A stretch of 58,768 nt of DNA from an uncultured Oscillospiraceae bacterium (GTDB taxonomy: Bacteria > Bacillota > Clostridia > Oscillospirales > Acutalibacteraceae): positions 1-58,768 of the forward strand of contig UQHH01000012.1 of assembly GCA_900540865.1 (NCBI GenBank), given 5' to 3'. The notes under the pieces are model-generated. The model ran no database searches, was not told where the DNA came from, and was given only the letters and a program-made list of their open reading frames with translations. The translations under genes were made by a program, and so were the position numbers. Of the stretch, positions 22,619 to 30,917 are shown one piece after another (position 1 is the stretch's first letter; each line of letters opens with the position of its first letter).

Positions 22619-23248
22619 TTAAACCGGGAACCGGTCTTTGTGGTGTAATTTTATTTGTTCCGCCGTCTGGTTCAAATGAATCATTTCAATGATTTCAAGC
22701 CCTGTGTCGAACATAACGGGCTTTTCGTCCCTGCCAATCGCCACATGGAATTCCCCTCCGCAGGAAAAAAGCACGAGCACCCGGTCGACGCTGTGCAGCG
22801 TAAACACCGTAGCGTTTGCACGGCCTATAAGCGCTGCCGCGTCCCGCGGGGTAAACGCGTTCTTGCCAATACAGGAAGATAACGCCGCGAAAAAGACCAA
22901 ATCCAAAAACTCATACCGCTCCTTCGGGTAGGTTCCGGGCAGAAGCGCCAGGAACTCCTTGTCGATTTCCTCAAACTGCGCAAGCTCCTGCGGCGGTATC
23001 CCGGCCGGTGCTGTTTCCGGTGAAAAGATTTTCGCCATTTCCTCGATGGAATACCTGTCCTTGAGCTCCAAAATAGAACGGATACGGCTGAGTATCTGCT
23101 CCCGCGGCAAGAATGTTTCCTGGCCGGTATAGGACGGCTGTTTGATAAACCATTCCTCGGGAATCAGCCTTTCCCTTTTCCAGCGGTAAAGCTGCCCGTA
23201 TGAAATCCCGGTCATTGCAAGCAAATCCTTTTTTGAAATCAGGTTCAC
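22619..23248 (-). CDS. yhbD: YhbD-family regulator (DUF4004)
   Basis: A 209-residue protein with an N-terminal MerR-like helix-turn-helix (LISKKDLLAMTGISYGQLYRWKRE) and DUF4004-type remainder. It starts with GTG, with CAGGAGG six bases upstream. A perfect palindrome in its promoter (23293-23310) and the HTH suggest autoregulation. It heads a two-gene operon with the bactofilin-like gene, spaced 19 bases. Confidence 0.75.
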   Translation of the reverse strand: MNLISKKDLLAMTGISYGQLYRWKRERLIPEEWFIKQPSYTGQETFLPREQILSRIRSILELKDRYSIEEMAKIFSPETAPAGIPPQELAQFEEIDKEFLALLPGTYPKERYEFLDLVFFAALSSCIGKNAFTPRDAAALIGRANATVFTLHSVDRVLVLFSCGGEFHVAIGRDEKPVMFDTGLEIIEMIHLNQTAEQIKLHHKDRFPV

Positions 23249-23263
23249 ATCATAGCCTCCTGT

Positions 23264-23318
23264 GTAACAATGTTTTATCCGTTGCTTTTACTGTAACATA
23301 ACAATGTTACGTTGTCAA
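23264..23318 (-). promoter_or_regulatory. Promoter and operator of the yhbD operon
   Basis: On the minus strand TTGACA (23313-23318), a 17-base spacer and TACAGT (23290-23295). The spacer is filled by GTAACAT-TGTT-ATGTTAC (23293-23310), a perfect 7-bp inverted repeat. A second half-match, GTAACAATGTT, is at 23264-23274, in the leader. This layout fits repression or MerR-type control by YhbD. Confidence 0.65.
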
Positions 23319-23386
23319 CAAATTCTTTTTATTAATTGTTTGGTATATTCTTACAAGCTTTTTTCTCTCTTTTTACCCCGCCCATT

Positions 23387-23414
23387 TTTACCCTTTACAT
23401 TGCTCTTTTATAAT
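23387..23414 (+). promoter_or_regulatory. Promoter of the metallophosphoesterase gene
   Basis: TTTACC (23387-23392), a 16-base spacer and a perfect TATAAT (23409-23414), 45 bases before the ATG at 23459. Confidence 0.55.
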
Positions 23415-23458
23415 AGAGACGCGAAAACGACGCAAATTTGAGTAAAAGAGGTATTGGA

Positions 23459-25957
23459 ATGAAAGGAAACAACAGACTAAAAAAAGCCGTCGCCGTTTTA
23501 ACGTGCGCAGCCGTTCTGGCGGCAGGCGGGATGAGCACGATGGCTTTGACAGAAAAGGCTGACGACACGCTTAAAATCGCCGCCATGTCCGACACGCATT
23601 ATCTGCCGCCCGGCATGATTAAAGATACTGCGGACTACAAAACGCATCTCAACAGCGACCGGAAAATGTTCACCGAAAGCAGCGCAATCCTCGATAAAAT
23701 GCTCGATACTGTCAGGGAAGATAAGCCCGACGTCCTATTAATCAGCGGCGATTTGACGAAGGACGGCGAGCTGGAGGGGCACCGGGCGCTCGCTCAGAGG
23801 CTTGAAGCGCTGAAAAAAGATTTACCAAAGCTCCATGTTTACGTGACAAACGGAAACCACGACGTACGCAACGCAAACGCAATGAATTTTAATACCGCAG
23901 ACGGCGCGGCCGTGCCTGCCACGCGCACGCAGCCGCAGGATTTTATCGATGCGTACGCAAACGTCACCTATCACGACAGCAGTGTGTTTGCCCGCTTTAC
24001 CCCTCCCTCGGGTGAACAGGCCGGACAGCTCTCCTACGCGGCACGCCCGCAGGACGGCTTTACGTTCATTATAATAGACAGCGGCCGGTACAGCAGCGAC
24101 AATACCTCCTCCGGCAGAGACGAGCACGAAACGAGCGGCGCAATCAGCGAAAGCCTCAAGCAGTGGGTGCTCGAACAAATTCAAGAAGCAAAGCTGAGAG
24201 GAGACACGGTCATCGGCATGCAGCATCACGGAATAGTGCCGCATTTCAGCATGGAGCCTGACGTTCTGCCGGAATACCTAATAAACGGCTACGAACAGCT
24301 TGCACAGGAATTCGCGGACGCGGGCATGCAGTATATATTCACCGGCCATATGCACGCAAACGATATTGCCTCGATAACGACAGAGCAGGGCAGCACGCTT
24401 TACGACATTGAGACAGGCTCCCTGGTGACGTACCCCTCCCCCACCAGAAGAGTCGATATTACACGCACCGCCGGTAACGGCGCGGTAACGGAAGACGTCG
24501 ATATCCGCACAATTTTGAACGCCGGCCCGGTTACCTTTACTAACCCGCTTACCGGAAAAGACGAGACAATCAGCGATATTACCGCATACGGTAAGCAGCA
24601 CGGTTTCTCTAATGAAATGCTCGAAACGGTTGCGAACGGGTTTCTTCACACGCTCTATACGCAGATTATCGAGCAGGGCGGTTCCAAAAAAGCGCTGGAA
24701 CAGCTCATCGGCGGTTTGCTCGGTGATTCTCTGCCAATCAAGGACCTCACAATTGAGAAGCTTCTAAGCGTCGGCCTTCCCCTGCTGCTGCCGGACGCGC
24801 CCGACCCGAATGAAAAGCTCAATATTTATTACAGCGCGCCGAATGTCCGTGTGGAATATGGCTCGGGAGACAACGCAAATAAAATCAATATTCCGGTCCA
24901 GGCGCTCAATGAGGCGCTCGGCTATACCTTTGAGACAGCGGACGGAATGCTTCAAGACCCGGAGCTTCTCGACAAAATCGTGAAAAATCTAGTGGAAGCC
25001 ATAACCTCCATGACCGTTTATGACGACGGCACGCAGACAAAAACACTGCTTGACCTTGTAAATTACACCTATCAGACCCATCTGGACGGCAGCGACGGAA
25101 AAGAGCCGGAAGCCTGGGTCACAGCGTCGGTTGACGCGCTGCTCGACGGTTCCCTCGTCGACCAGCTGATAAACGTTGTGCTCAGTCACGCAGCGGGTGC
25201 CGTCGATACGCTCGCCGGTCAAATCAGCCTCAGGGAATTTACAGGCATGATGGGCGTCAATGTCACCGACAAAGCTGTTTTGGCGCTTGACGGCCGCACG
25301 CCCCTTCTGTCAGCCGCAAACGAAAACACCAAGGACACGCTCAATATGATTATGCTGATGATATGCGGCGCGCTGGAGGGCGACTACAGCAACTTTGACG
25401 GCGTAAACGCCTATATTCCGGAGGATTATTCTCTTGGGGACCTGCTCGGGGATATTAATACGATTCTCGGTTCCATTGGCGCTGAAGCCTCGTTTGACAT
25501 CGGCGCGATGCTCAAGGATTTAATCAACGGCTCAGGCGGACAGGAAGGGCTTTTGACGACTGAGCTGCGCGCACAGCTCGGCGCGTTTGCCGCAGGCGTG
25601 ATTACATCGTTTATCCATGACGAAAACTATGCGGAGGATAACGACACAAGCATCACCTATACCTGGAACCTGGCCGAGGAACCGACAGACCCGACGGACG
25701 CACCCACAGACGCTCCCACAGACGCGCCTACGGACGCTCCCACAGACGCACCCACAGACGCGCCTACGGATGCTCCCACAAATGCACCGACGGATGCCCC
25801 TACAAACGCGCCTACACAGAACACCGATGAAGGCAAGGCTCCGGGTGTTGCAACCGGCGACCAAGCGCCTGCGGCGGCTGTCTTCGTTCTCTGTGCCCTG
25901 TCCCTCGGTTGTGCGGCGGTTATTATAAGAAACAAAAAAATGAAAAAAGCCGGATGA
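23459..25957 (+). CDS. Surface-anchored calcineurin-like metallophosphoesterase with PTDA repeats
   Basis: An 832-residue secreted enzyme. A signal peptide (residues 1-30) is followed by the metallophosphoesterase domain (about 37-340): SDTHY, GDLTKDGE, GNHD, QHHG and GHMHAND provide all metal ligands, so it should be active. Then comes a long helical domain of unknown type, a proline-threonine linker of repeated PTDA/PTNA units (25681-25818), and a C-terminal membrane helix with positive tail (RNKKMKKAG). It probably dephosphorylates extracellular nucleotides or phosphoesters at the cell surface. ATG 23459 has AAAAGAGG before it. Confidence 0.85.
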   Translation: MKGNNRLKKAVAVLTCAAVLAAGGMSTMALTEKADDTLKIAAMSDTHYLPPGMIKDTADYKTHLNSDRKMFTESSAILDKMLDTVREDKPDVLLISGDLTKDGELEGHRALAQRLEALKKDLPKLHVYVTNGNHDVRNANAMNFNTADGAAVPATRTQPQDFIDAYANVTYHDSSVFARFTPPSGEQAGQLSYAARPQDGFTFIIIDSGRYSSDNTSSGRDEHETSGAISESLKQWVLEQIQEAKLRGDTVIGMQHHGIVPHFSMEPDVLPEYLINGYEQLAQEFADAGMQYIFTGHMHANDIASITTEQGSTLYDIETGSLVTYPSPTRRVDITRTAGNGAVTEDVDIRTILNAGPVTFTNPLTGKDETISDITAYGKQHGFSNEMLETVANGFLHTLYTQIIEQGGSKKALEQLIGGLLGDSLPIKDLTIEKLLSVGLPLLLPDAPDPNEKLNIYYSAPNVRVEYGSGDNANKINIPVQALNEALGYTFETADGMLQDPELLDKIVKNLVEAITSMTVYDDGTQTKTLLDLVNYTYQTHLDGSDGKEPEAWVTASVDALLDGSLVDQLINVVLSHAAGAVDTLAGQISLREFTGMMGVNVTDKAVLALDGRTPLLSAANENTKDTLNMIMLMICGALEGDYSNFDGVNAYIPEDYSLGDLLGDINTILGSIGAEASFDIGAMLKDLINGSGGQEGLLTTELRAQLGAFAAGVITSFIHDENYAEDNDTSITYTWNLAEEPTDPTDAPTDAPTDAPTDAPTDAPTDAPTDAPTNAPTDAPTNAPTQNTDEGKAPGVATGDQAPAAAVFVLCALSLGCAAVIIRNKKMKKAG
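25681..25818 (+). repeat. 12-base tandem repeats encoding PTDA
   Basis: About eleven units of a 12-base repeat (consensus CCNACAGACGCN) encode the wall-spanning PTDA linker of the metallophosphoesterase. Units differ mainly at wobble positions. The tract is expected to vary in number between strains by slippage. Confidence 0.85.
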
Positions 25958-25981
25958 TTGCAATTCCTCCTTCCATATGTG

Positions 25982-26015
25982 AGAGGCGCGCTATGCAAAT
26001 GCATAGCGCGCCTCT
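25982..26015. terminator. Bidirectional terminator, convergent genes
   Basis: AGAGGCGCGCTATGC-AAAT-GCATAGCGCGCCTCT, a perfect 15-bp stem followed by TTTATT, between the metallophosphoesterase and the leftward merR gene. Confidence 0.85.
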
Positions 26016-26016
26016 T

Positions 26017-26748
26017 TTATTGATTTTTTTCGCAGTATCGCGCAATGGCGCCGCTTACAAAATCGGCGGTTCCTTCGCCGTATTGGTCGATATTTTTACG
26101 GAACCGTTCATCCGCACGGTACATCTCCCCGAGTGAGGCAAGCACCTCCACTGTACAGGGGTAAAAGTTTTCGGTAATTGTTTGCCGGAGCAGCTCAACC
26201 TGCTTCTGAACCGCATCGTCGCTGTAATCCCTGCCTTTCAGACTGGAGAATTCCTCGAACCGGCTCATAAGGAGCGCCTGCTCCCTTTGCTGCTCCTGTC
26301 CGGATTTCCCCTTTGCCTGTTCTTCATACGCCTGCCACTGTGGTGTTGCGCCCCATCTTTTTTTGGCTTCCTTTTTATATGCCTCGATTTGTTCTGTGCT
26401 GAATACGTTTAAATCCATATAGCTCATTCCTTTCTCCTGTGCGCCAAGAGCCAGGACAATCAAGCGCTCCAAACGGTCGCGCTTCATGCGAAGCAGCTCG
26501 ACCTGCCGTGAAAGCGCCTCGCGGCGGTCAAAGGACGGGCTGTCGAGAATCTCTTTGATTTCCTTGAGCGAAAAAGCAAGCTCCCGGAAAAACAGGATTT
26601 GAGACAGCCGCTCAAGCGCCGTATCGTCATACAGCCGGTACCTGGCGTCCGTTATCCCGCTGGGAGTAAGCAGCCCGATTTCGTCGTAATAATGCAGCGT
26701 GCGTACGCTCACGCCGCTGATACGGCTGACCTCTTTGACTGTCAACAT
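26017..26748 (-). CDS. MerR-family regulator with TipAS-like ligand domain
   Basis: A 243-residue regulator. Residues 1-70 are a MerR HTH (VKEVSRISGVSVRTLHYYDEIGLL), then a coiled-coil dimer helix, then a C-terminal TipAS-type domain (about 105-240), which in Streptomyces binds thiopeptide antibiotics and in others multidrugs. GGGAGGAG fixes the ATG at 26748, shorter than the longest frame. Its own promoter has the 19-base spacer typical of MerR-controlled promoters, indicating autoregulation. The ligand is not known and no efflux gene is adjacent. Confidence 0.85.
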   Translation of the reverse strand: MLTVKEVSRISGVSVRTLHYYDEIGLLTPSGITDARYRLYDDTALERLSQILFFRELAFSLKEIKEILDSPSFDRREALSRQVELLRMKRDRLERLIVLALGAQEKGMSYMDLNVFSTEQIEAYKKEAKKRWGATPQWQAYEEQAKGKSGQEQQREQALLMSRFEEFSSLKGRDYSDDAVQKQVELLRQTITENFYPCTVEVLASLGEMYRADERFRKNIDQYGEGTADFVSGAIARYCEKNQ

Positions 26749-26775
26749 AGCAATCTCCTCCCTTGGCTTGCTTTG

Positions 26776-26806
26776 AGCATACACTATGACGCTGCGTGAG
26801 AGTCAA
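26776..26806 (-). promoter_or_regulatory. MerR-type promoter with 19-base spacer
   Basis: On the minus strand TTGACT (26801-26806), a 19-base spacer and TATGCT (26776-26781). The spacer carries an imperfect dyad (ACTCTCACGC/AGCGTCATAGT). Overlong spacers are the hallmark of MerR-family activation by DNA untwisting. Confidence 0.7.
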
Positions 26807-26907
26807 GCGTTTTTTTAAATTTATTAAATATGCTTCTAAAGTGAAGCTTTCCATAAAGCTGCCGGAATACACGCGGCCCGTGCAGAAATGGACGTCTATA
26901 TTTTAAG

Positions 26908-27750
26908 CTATAGCTGCTTCCCGCCTAAATTTTTTAATATTTCCTGGTAGCGCGCCGTTGCAAACGCGCTTGTTTCTCCCTTTTTGCAGAAAGACAGCTT
27001 TGCAAGCTTTGGCACGGCGCGCTCTACAACGATTTGCCCGTTCCTCATTCTGGACTTTAGTGCATCGAACGCATCCAAAAAGCGTTTATCCCGCTTCGCG
27101 CTGTCATAAAAAGACAGGGTGTAAACGTAATGAAAAAGATTATAGCCGCGGAAAGGGTATTCGACCTGCATGAACAGGGTTCCAATCCCATAATGGCATG
27201 GGCCAATCGGCTTTCTTATCAACCAATGCGCAAGCAAAAAATTGGCGGCCCGGTCCAGCGCCGGTTCCCTGTTCAGGTATTTACTGTATCGAAAGGCGTC
27301 AAGGACGGTGAGCGTCGGGAACGGGTTTGAATACTCCGTTTCGGGTCCCCTGCCAAAGCTGAATTTATTACAGCGCCAGCCGCCGTCCTTATATTGCGTT
27401 TGTAAAAAATGCCGGAACGTCTGCTGTATCCTTTCGTCCTCCGCATACCCCAGATGGCATAGCGTCGCGGCGGCGTGGGCGGTTTGGCACGGATATATTC
27501 CTCCCTTGGGATACACTTTAAAGCGTCCGTCTTTTTGCCAGGTACTGAAAATTAATTCTGCGGACTCCCTTAAAACCGAGTCGCCGGGCTCCATCCCCAG
27601 CTCAAGCAGGTAAAGCACGCTCTCCAGCGTGGAGAACGGTGCGCCCTTGAGCAGCCGTTTGTCTGGTGTTGCCCATAAATCGCCGCCGTTGTCTCCCCTG
27701 TGGGACAATATTTCTTCCACATCCGCCAAATACCGTTTTTCTACTGCCAT
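26908..27750 (-). CDS. Terpenoid-cyclase-fold (prenyltransferase/squalene-type alpha-toroid) protein
   Basis: A 280-residue protein with repeated helices of the alpha/alpha toroid: WATPDKRLLKGAPFSTLES, YPCQTAHAAATLCHLG, QTQYKDGGWRCN. QxxDGxW-type segments are characteristic of squalene-hopene cyclases and prenyltransferase beta subunits. It lacks the DxDD protonating motif of a cyclase, and half the usual length (about 600 residues) is missing, so enzyme activity is doubtful. GGAAAGAAG precedes the ATG. Function unassigned. Confidence 0.6.
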   Translation of the reverse strand: MAVEKRYLADVEEILSHRGDNGGDLWATPDKRLLKGAPFSTLESVLYLLELGMEPGDSVLRESAELIFSTWQKDGRFKVYPKGGIYPCQTAHAAATLCHLGYAEDERIQQTFRHFLQTQYKDGGWRCNKFSFGRGPETEYSNPFPTLTVLDAFRYSKYLNREPALDRAANFLLAHWLIRKPIGPCHYGIGTLFMQVEYPFRGYNLFHYVYTLSFYDSAKRDKRFLDAFDALKSRMRNGQIVVERAVPKLAKLSFCKKGETSAFATARYQEILKNLGGKQL

Positions 27751-28054
27751 CTTCTTTCCGCCTTTCCCTTACCTCGCCGGGAGGCAAATATAACTTTGAA
27801 CCCTGCCGGCGATTTTTCTCAGCCTTTTATTGATTATACTGGAAAAATAAAAGTTAATCCACCGGTAGCGGCAGACATTAAAAAATCATCATAATAAATA
27901 ACAGCCGTTCCTTACTCCGATTCGTTCCATTTCGGGTAAACAACGCACTATGAAGATGAAAGCCGTATTTTATTACAAAAGCAGCAGGGCCGCGCGCTCT
28001 TTTATGAGAAACGCGGCCCCGCTGCTTTTATGCGTCAAGGTTTTATGAAGTAAT
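27751..28054. other. Intergenic region with tnaA terminator
   Basis: A 304-base gap. The strong inverted repeat at 27977-28029 is the only feature I recognise. The remainder, AT-rich, presumably holds the promoter of the leftward toroid protein gene. Confidence 0.5.
27977..28029. terminator. Terminator of the tryptophanase gene
   Basis: AAAAGCAGC-A-GGGCCGCG pairs with CGCGGCCC-C-GCTGCTTTT across a 17-base loop, flanked by A- and T-runs. It ends the leftward tnaA transcript. Confidence 0.8.
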
Positions 28055-29443
28055 TTATTTAATCGGTTCAAGCGACGCCTGGAAATGGCGGAGAATCGGG
28101 GGCTCCCAGGTAATGCGGTAGCCGCGCAGGATATTTTCCCGGTTCTTCCATACCTCGTCGATGGCATCGATTACTAAATCATAATGCGCCTGCGTGTAGA
28201 CGCGCCGTGGAATCGCCATACGGGTGAATTCGTTGAGGCTCTTGAGCTGCTCGCCTGTGTCAGGGTCGTTTCCTATCATATAGGAGCCAATGTCGCAGGC
28301 GCGCAGGCCGCATTCCTTATAAAGCTCCACGCTCAATACCTGTCCGGGGAACTCATAATAGGGAAGCTGCGGATAGAACTTGGCCGCGTCCAGAAAAATA
28401 CCATGGCCGCCGACTGGCGCTTGGTATGGGATGCCGAGGTCGTCCAACGCGCTTCCTATGTATTCCATGGTGCCGATGCGGTAACGCAGGTAATCCTCTT
28501 CCATGCCCTCCTTTAATCCGGCCGCGATGCATTCCAGGTCTCGCCCATTGAGGCCGCCGTAGGTATAAAAGCCTTCAAAGGAAATACAGTTGGCCTTCAC
28601 CTTGAGTATCAGCGGGGAATCCCCGTCCTTAATGCCGATAATGCCGCCCATGTTGACGATAGCGTCTTTTTTTGCGGACATTGTAAACATATCCGCGTAT
28701 GAGAAGGTTTTTTTCACGATTTCGGCAATCGTCATATCTTTGCAGGCTTCCTCGTCGCGTTTGCAGAAATAAGCGTTTTCCGCAAAACGCGCCGCGTCAA
28801 TACACAGCGGAATGCCATATTTTTTACACACCTCGGAAACCTGCCGCATGTTTTCTACAGATACGGGCTGTCCGCCGGCGGAGTTGTTGGTAATCGTCAT
28901 GACGACCAGGCCGATTTTATCCGCGCCGTGCTCTTTGATAGCAGCTTCCATCTTCGCAATATCCATATTGCCCTTAAAGGGTACCCTAAGCCCGGTGTCT
29001 CCGGCCTCCGGGACGACACATTCCAGGCAGCGCGCGCCTGCAAGCTCCGCGTGCGCACGGGTCGTGTCGAAGAAAAGGTTTGCAATTGCGAATTTTCCCT
29101 TGCAGAGCATGGTCGGGAACAAAACCTTTTCCGCCGCGCGTCCCTGGTGAACTGGCTGGAAATACCCATAACCAAAGGTTTCCCTGCAAACGTCCATCAA
29201 ACGGTAGTAAGAGGACGCGCCGGCATAAGCCTCGTCTCCGCGCATTAAAGCAGACCATTGCTCGGAGCTCATCGCGTTTGTGCCGGAGTCGGTCAATGTG
29301 TCGATATACACATCCTCCCCCTTCAGGCGGAACAGGTTATAAGAGGCTTCCTTGATTTTCTGCTCGCGTTCTTCACGCGTGGTCATTTTGATGTTCTCCA
29401 CCATTTTAATACGGAACGGTTCGGGAATGAATTTCTTCGCCAT
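28055..29443 (-). CDS. tnaA: Tryptophanase (PLP-dependent beta-eliminating lyase)
   Basis: A 462-residue beta-eliminating lyase of the tryptophanase/tyrosine phenol-lyase family, producing indole, pyruvate and ammonia from tryptophan. PLP lysine is in MSAKKDA; DAARFAENAYF supplies the aspartate to the PLP ring. LFFDTTRAH, with Asp where phenol-lyases have Thr, and CDIGSYMIG, lacking the phenol-lyase arginine at that position, follow the tryptophanase pattern. Its leader is short, with no TnaC-like peptide and no clear leader ORF. It diverges from the cyclophilin-like/LIV operon across a region with CodY-like boxes. Confidence 0.85.
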   Translation of the reverse strand: MAKKFIPEPFRIKMVENIKMTTREEREQKIKEASYNLFRLKGEDVYIDTLTDSGTNAMSSEQWSALMRGDEAYAGASSYYRLMDVCRETFGYGYFQPVHQGRAAEKVLFPTMLCKGKFAIANLFFDTTRAHAELAGARCLECVVPEAGDTGLRVPFKGNMDIAKMEAAIKEHGADKIGLVVMTITNNSAGGQPVSVENMRQVSEVCKKYGIPLCIDAARFAENAYFCKRDEEACKDMTIAEIVKKTFSYADMFTMSAKKDAIVNMGGIIGIKDGDSPLILKVKANCISFEGFYTYGGLNGRDLECIAAGLKEGMEEDYLRYRIGTMEYIGSALDDLGIPYQAPVGGHGIFLDAAKFYPQLPYYEFPGQVLSVELYKECGLRACDIGSYMIGNDPDTGEQLKSLNEFTRMAIPRRVYTQAHYDLVIDAIDEVWKNRENILRGYRITWEPPILRHFQASLEPIK

Positions 29444-29511
29444 GATAAATTTACCTCCTTAAAGTAATAATTTTGTTTTCACAGCGGCTGCCATTTCCTC
29501 TGTCTACTGAA

Positions 29512-29540
29512 ATGTTAACAGCACGCTCGAAAAATGTCAA
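29512..29540 (-). promoter_or_regulatory. Promoter of tnaA
   Basis: On the minus strand TTGACA (29535-29540), a 17-base spacer and TAACAT (29512-29517). The CodY-like palindromes at 29547-29565 lie just upstream of the -35 box. Confidence 0.65.
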
Positions 29541-29553
29541 CACTTTTTTCAGA

Positions 29554-29568
29554 ATATTTCAGAAATTT
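29554..29568. promoter_or_regulatory. CodY-like box, upstream of tnaA promoter
   Basis: ATATTTCAGAAATTT matches the consensus AATTTTCWGAAAATT at 12 of 15 positions, with a partial copy (TTTCAGAAT) at 29547-29555. Because it abuts the -35 box it could repress or tune tnaA with branched-chain amino acid levels. Confidence 0.5.
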
Positions 29569-29772
29569 TTTCAAATATAGTTTCAATAAAGTTTCAGGAG
29601 GCTGTATTGGGTATTATTTCCATAATAATAGGTAAATGTGAAAAATTATGGTTTTCACATTAGGTATTATCTCTATATTCATCAAAACTCTAAAGCTATT
29701 TATATTTATTTCATCGAAAAATACACTGGAATAATTGATAAAGAAAAAGACATTTTTTTGTAAGAACAACTA

Positions 29773-29787
29773 AATTTTCAGAAAAAA
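29773..29787. promoter_or_regulatory. CodY-like box, upstream of the operon promoter
   Basis: AATTTTCAGAAAAAA matches the CodY consensus at 13 of 15 positions. It lies 12 bases upstream of the -35 box of the cyclophilin-like/LIV operon. Confidence 0.6.
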
Positions 29788-29798
29788 ATCAAAAACTG

Positions 29799-29827
29799 TT
29801 GACTTATTTCTGAAACAATTATACTAT
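29799..29827 (+). promoter_or_regulatory. Promoter of the cyclophilin-like/LIV operon
   Basis: TTGACT (29799-29804), a 17-base spacer and TACTAT (29822-29827). The spacer contains TTTCTGAAA (29807-29815), the inner core of a CodY box (9 of 15 overall), where a repressor would block polymerase. Confidence 0.65.
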
Positions 29828-29879
29828 GATGTTGCAAGCCGGAATACTCTGGCAATACAGAAAGGAAGGATTGTTTATT

Positions 29880-30356
29880 ATGAATGAAACCAAGAACTTT
29901 ATCGCAACCTGGCCCGAGCTGAACATCAGTGTGGAATGCATGCCGAACGAGGACGGCGCGAACCGCTGGATTTACGACTATTACCTCTCCCAGATGCCCA
30001 TCAAGTTTATCCAGCTCCACGCCATGTGCACCGGCGGCGTTATGTACACCTGGTGCCATATGAAGGACGACCTGCCGGATTTGGGCGACAACGAAATCGT
30101 CAACACCCGCATCGACCTGGCGGAGCTTGGCACGGGGCATATGTCCTACAACATCCCCAACGGCCTCGCGGGCGGAAAGAACGGGCACATCGCCTTCAAC
30201 TGGGGCGAAGCTTACGAGAAGATGCCCGGCTACTTTGCATTTAAAGTAGTAGAGCGTGACATCCCTAAGCTGATTGAAGCCGGCACACGCGTAAAAGACG
30301 CTATCTGGCGCACCAAGCAGGTTGTCCACTGCGTATTGACTGTAAAAGAAGACTAA
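29880..30356 (+). CDS. Cyclophilin-like domain protein (DUF3830 / cucumopine-synthase-N-like)
   Basis: A 158-residue soluble protein. Its strand pattern and the segments CTGGVMYTWCHM, GHMSYNIPNG and GHIAFNWGEA followed by the helix KLIEAGTRVKDAI resemble the cyclophilin-like DUF3830/cucumopine synthase N-terminal fold. It is first in the operon, with AAAGGAAGGA before the ATG. In Agrobacterium the full-length enzyme condenses histidine and 2-oxoglutarate by a Pictet-Spengler reaction to an opine. Here the second domain is a separate gene. Assignment is by remembered pattern; the substrate is unknown, and its LIV-type importer neighbours suggest a small amino-acid-like compound. Confidence 0.5.
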   Translation: MNETKNFIATWPELNISVECMPNEDGANRWIYDYYLSQMPIKFIQLHAMCTGGVMYTWCHMKDDLPDLGDNEIVNTRIDLAELGTGHMSYNIPNGLAGGKNGHIAFNWGEAYEKMPGYFAFKVVERDIPKLIEAGTRVKDAIWRTKQVVHCVLTVKED

Positions 30357-30389
30357 ATGAACCGATAGCTTTGAAAGGAGTTTTTAAAC

Positions 30390-30917
30390 ATGAACGCTGA
30401 AGTCAGAAAAGTAATCGATATGCTGATGGAGCACGGCGCCGCCATCGAAAATGAGCCTTCTAAGGAAGTGCTGCGCCTGTATAAATATTGTATCGTCCCC
30501 TCCAACATGGGCGGGCTGTGGAATACGGCATTTACCTGCATGGTTTTTGCGGAGGGCGATATGCGCCAATTAAACGCCTATATGCTGTTTTCCCAGATTC
30601 GCATGTGCGAAAATGAGAGCTTTACGTTAGAGCACATGAAGGCTATCTTCCGCGATTCCGTGCCGCTGTCCGCAAATTTCCTGTCCACCTGCGGCTTTGA
30701 ACAGCTTTGGGACGACACGCAGAAAATCCTCGGCATTTTGGATTTGATTGCGGATAAAAAAGAATACCGCGAGCTTCTTGACGCCTATTGCTACTATGTA
30801 ACAAATTTACATAACTGGATTCATTTCTTCTTCCCGTGGTATGTGGGCGATATGTTCCCGCAGAAAAAGGAACAGGATTTAAAAGAAATGGAAGAAATGC
30901 TGCACCTTACCGTGTAA
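30390..30917 (+). CDS. Helical-bundle protein, possible partner domain of cucumopine-synthase-like enzyme
   Basis: A 175-residue all-helical protein (VIDMLMEHGAAIENEPSKEV, VLRLYKYCI, the tract from 30580 to 30900 rich in aromatic residues: YCYYVTNLHNWIHFFFPWYVG). It follows the cyclophilin-like gene by 33 bases with its own GAAAGGAG site, as a separated C-terminal helical bundle of cucumopine synthase would. I cannot confirm the family. No transmembrane signal or known catalytic motif is visible. The pairing suggests a two-component enzyme or a binding complex. Confidence 0.45.
   Translation: MNAEVRKVIDMLMEHGAAIENEPSKEVLRLYKYCIVPSNMGGLWNTAFTCMVFAEGDMRQLNAYMLFSQIRMCENESFTLEHMKAIFRDSVPLSANFLSTCGFEQLWDDTQKILGILDLIADKKEYRELLDAYCYYVTNLHNWIHFFFPWYVGDMFPQKKEQDLKEMEEMLHLTV

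Larger units (their letters stand above)
29444..29879. other. Divergent intergenic region tnaA / cyclophilin-like operon
   Basis: 436 bases, strongly AT-rich. It holds the leftward tnaA promoter (29512-29540), the rightward operon promoter (29799-29827) and several TTTCWGAAA palindromes, at 29557-29565, 29776-29784 and 29807-29815, plus partial ones at 29547 and 29592. No gene was found. Confidence 0.7.

Noticed and set aside
25681..25818. Tandem 12-base repeats considered as CRISPR
   Set aside because: Units are contiguous without spacers, keep a reading frame, and encode the PTDA linker of a surface protein.
28055..29443. Tyrosine phenol-lyase as the first choice for this PLP enzyme
   Set aside because: It lacks the arginine and threonine typical of the phenol-binding site and has FFDTT and MSAKKDA as in tryptophanase.
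29547..29568. TTTCAGAAA palindromes as LacI-family operators
   Set aside because: LacI-type operators usually have an even-length palindrome with a central CG pair; the odd-length TTTCWGAAA core matches the CodY consensus better.
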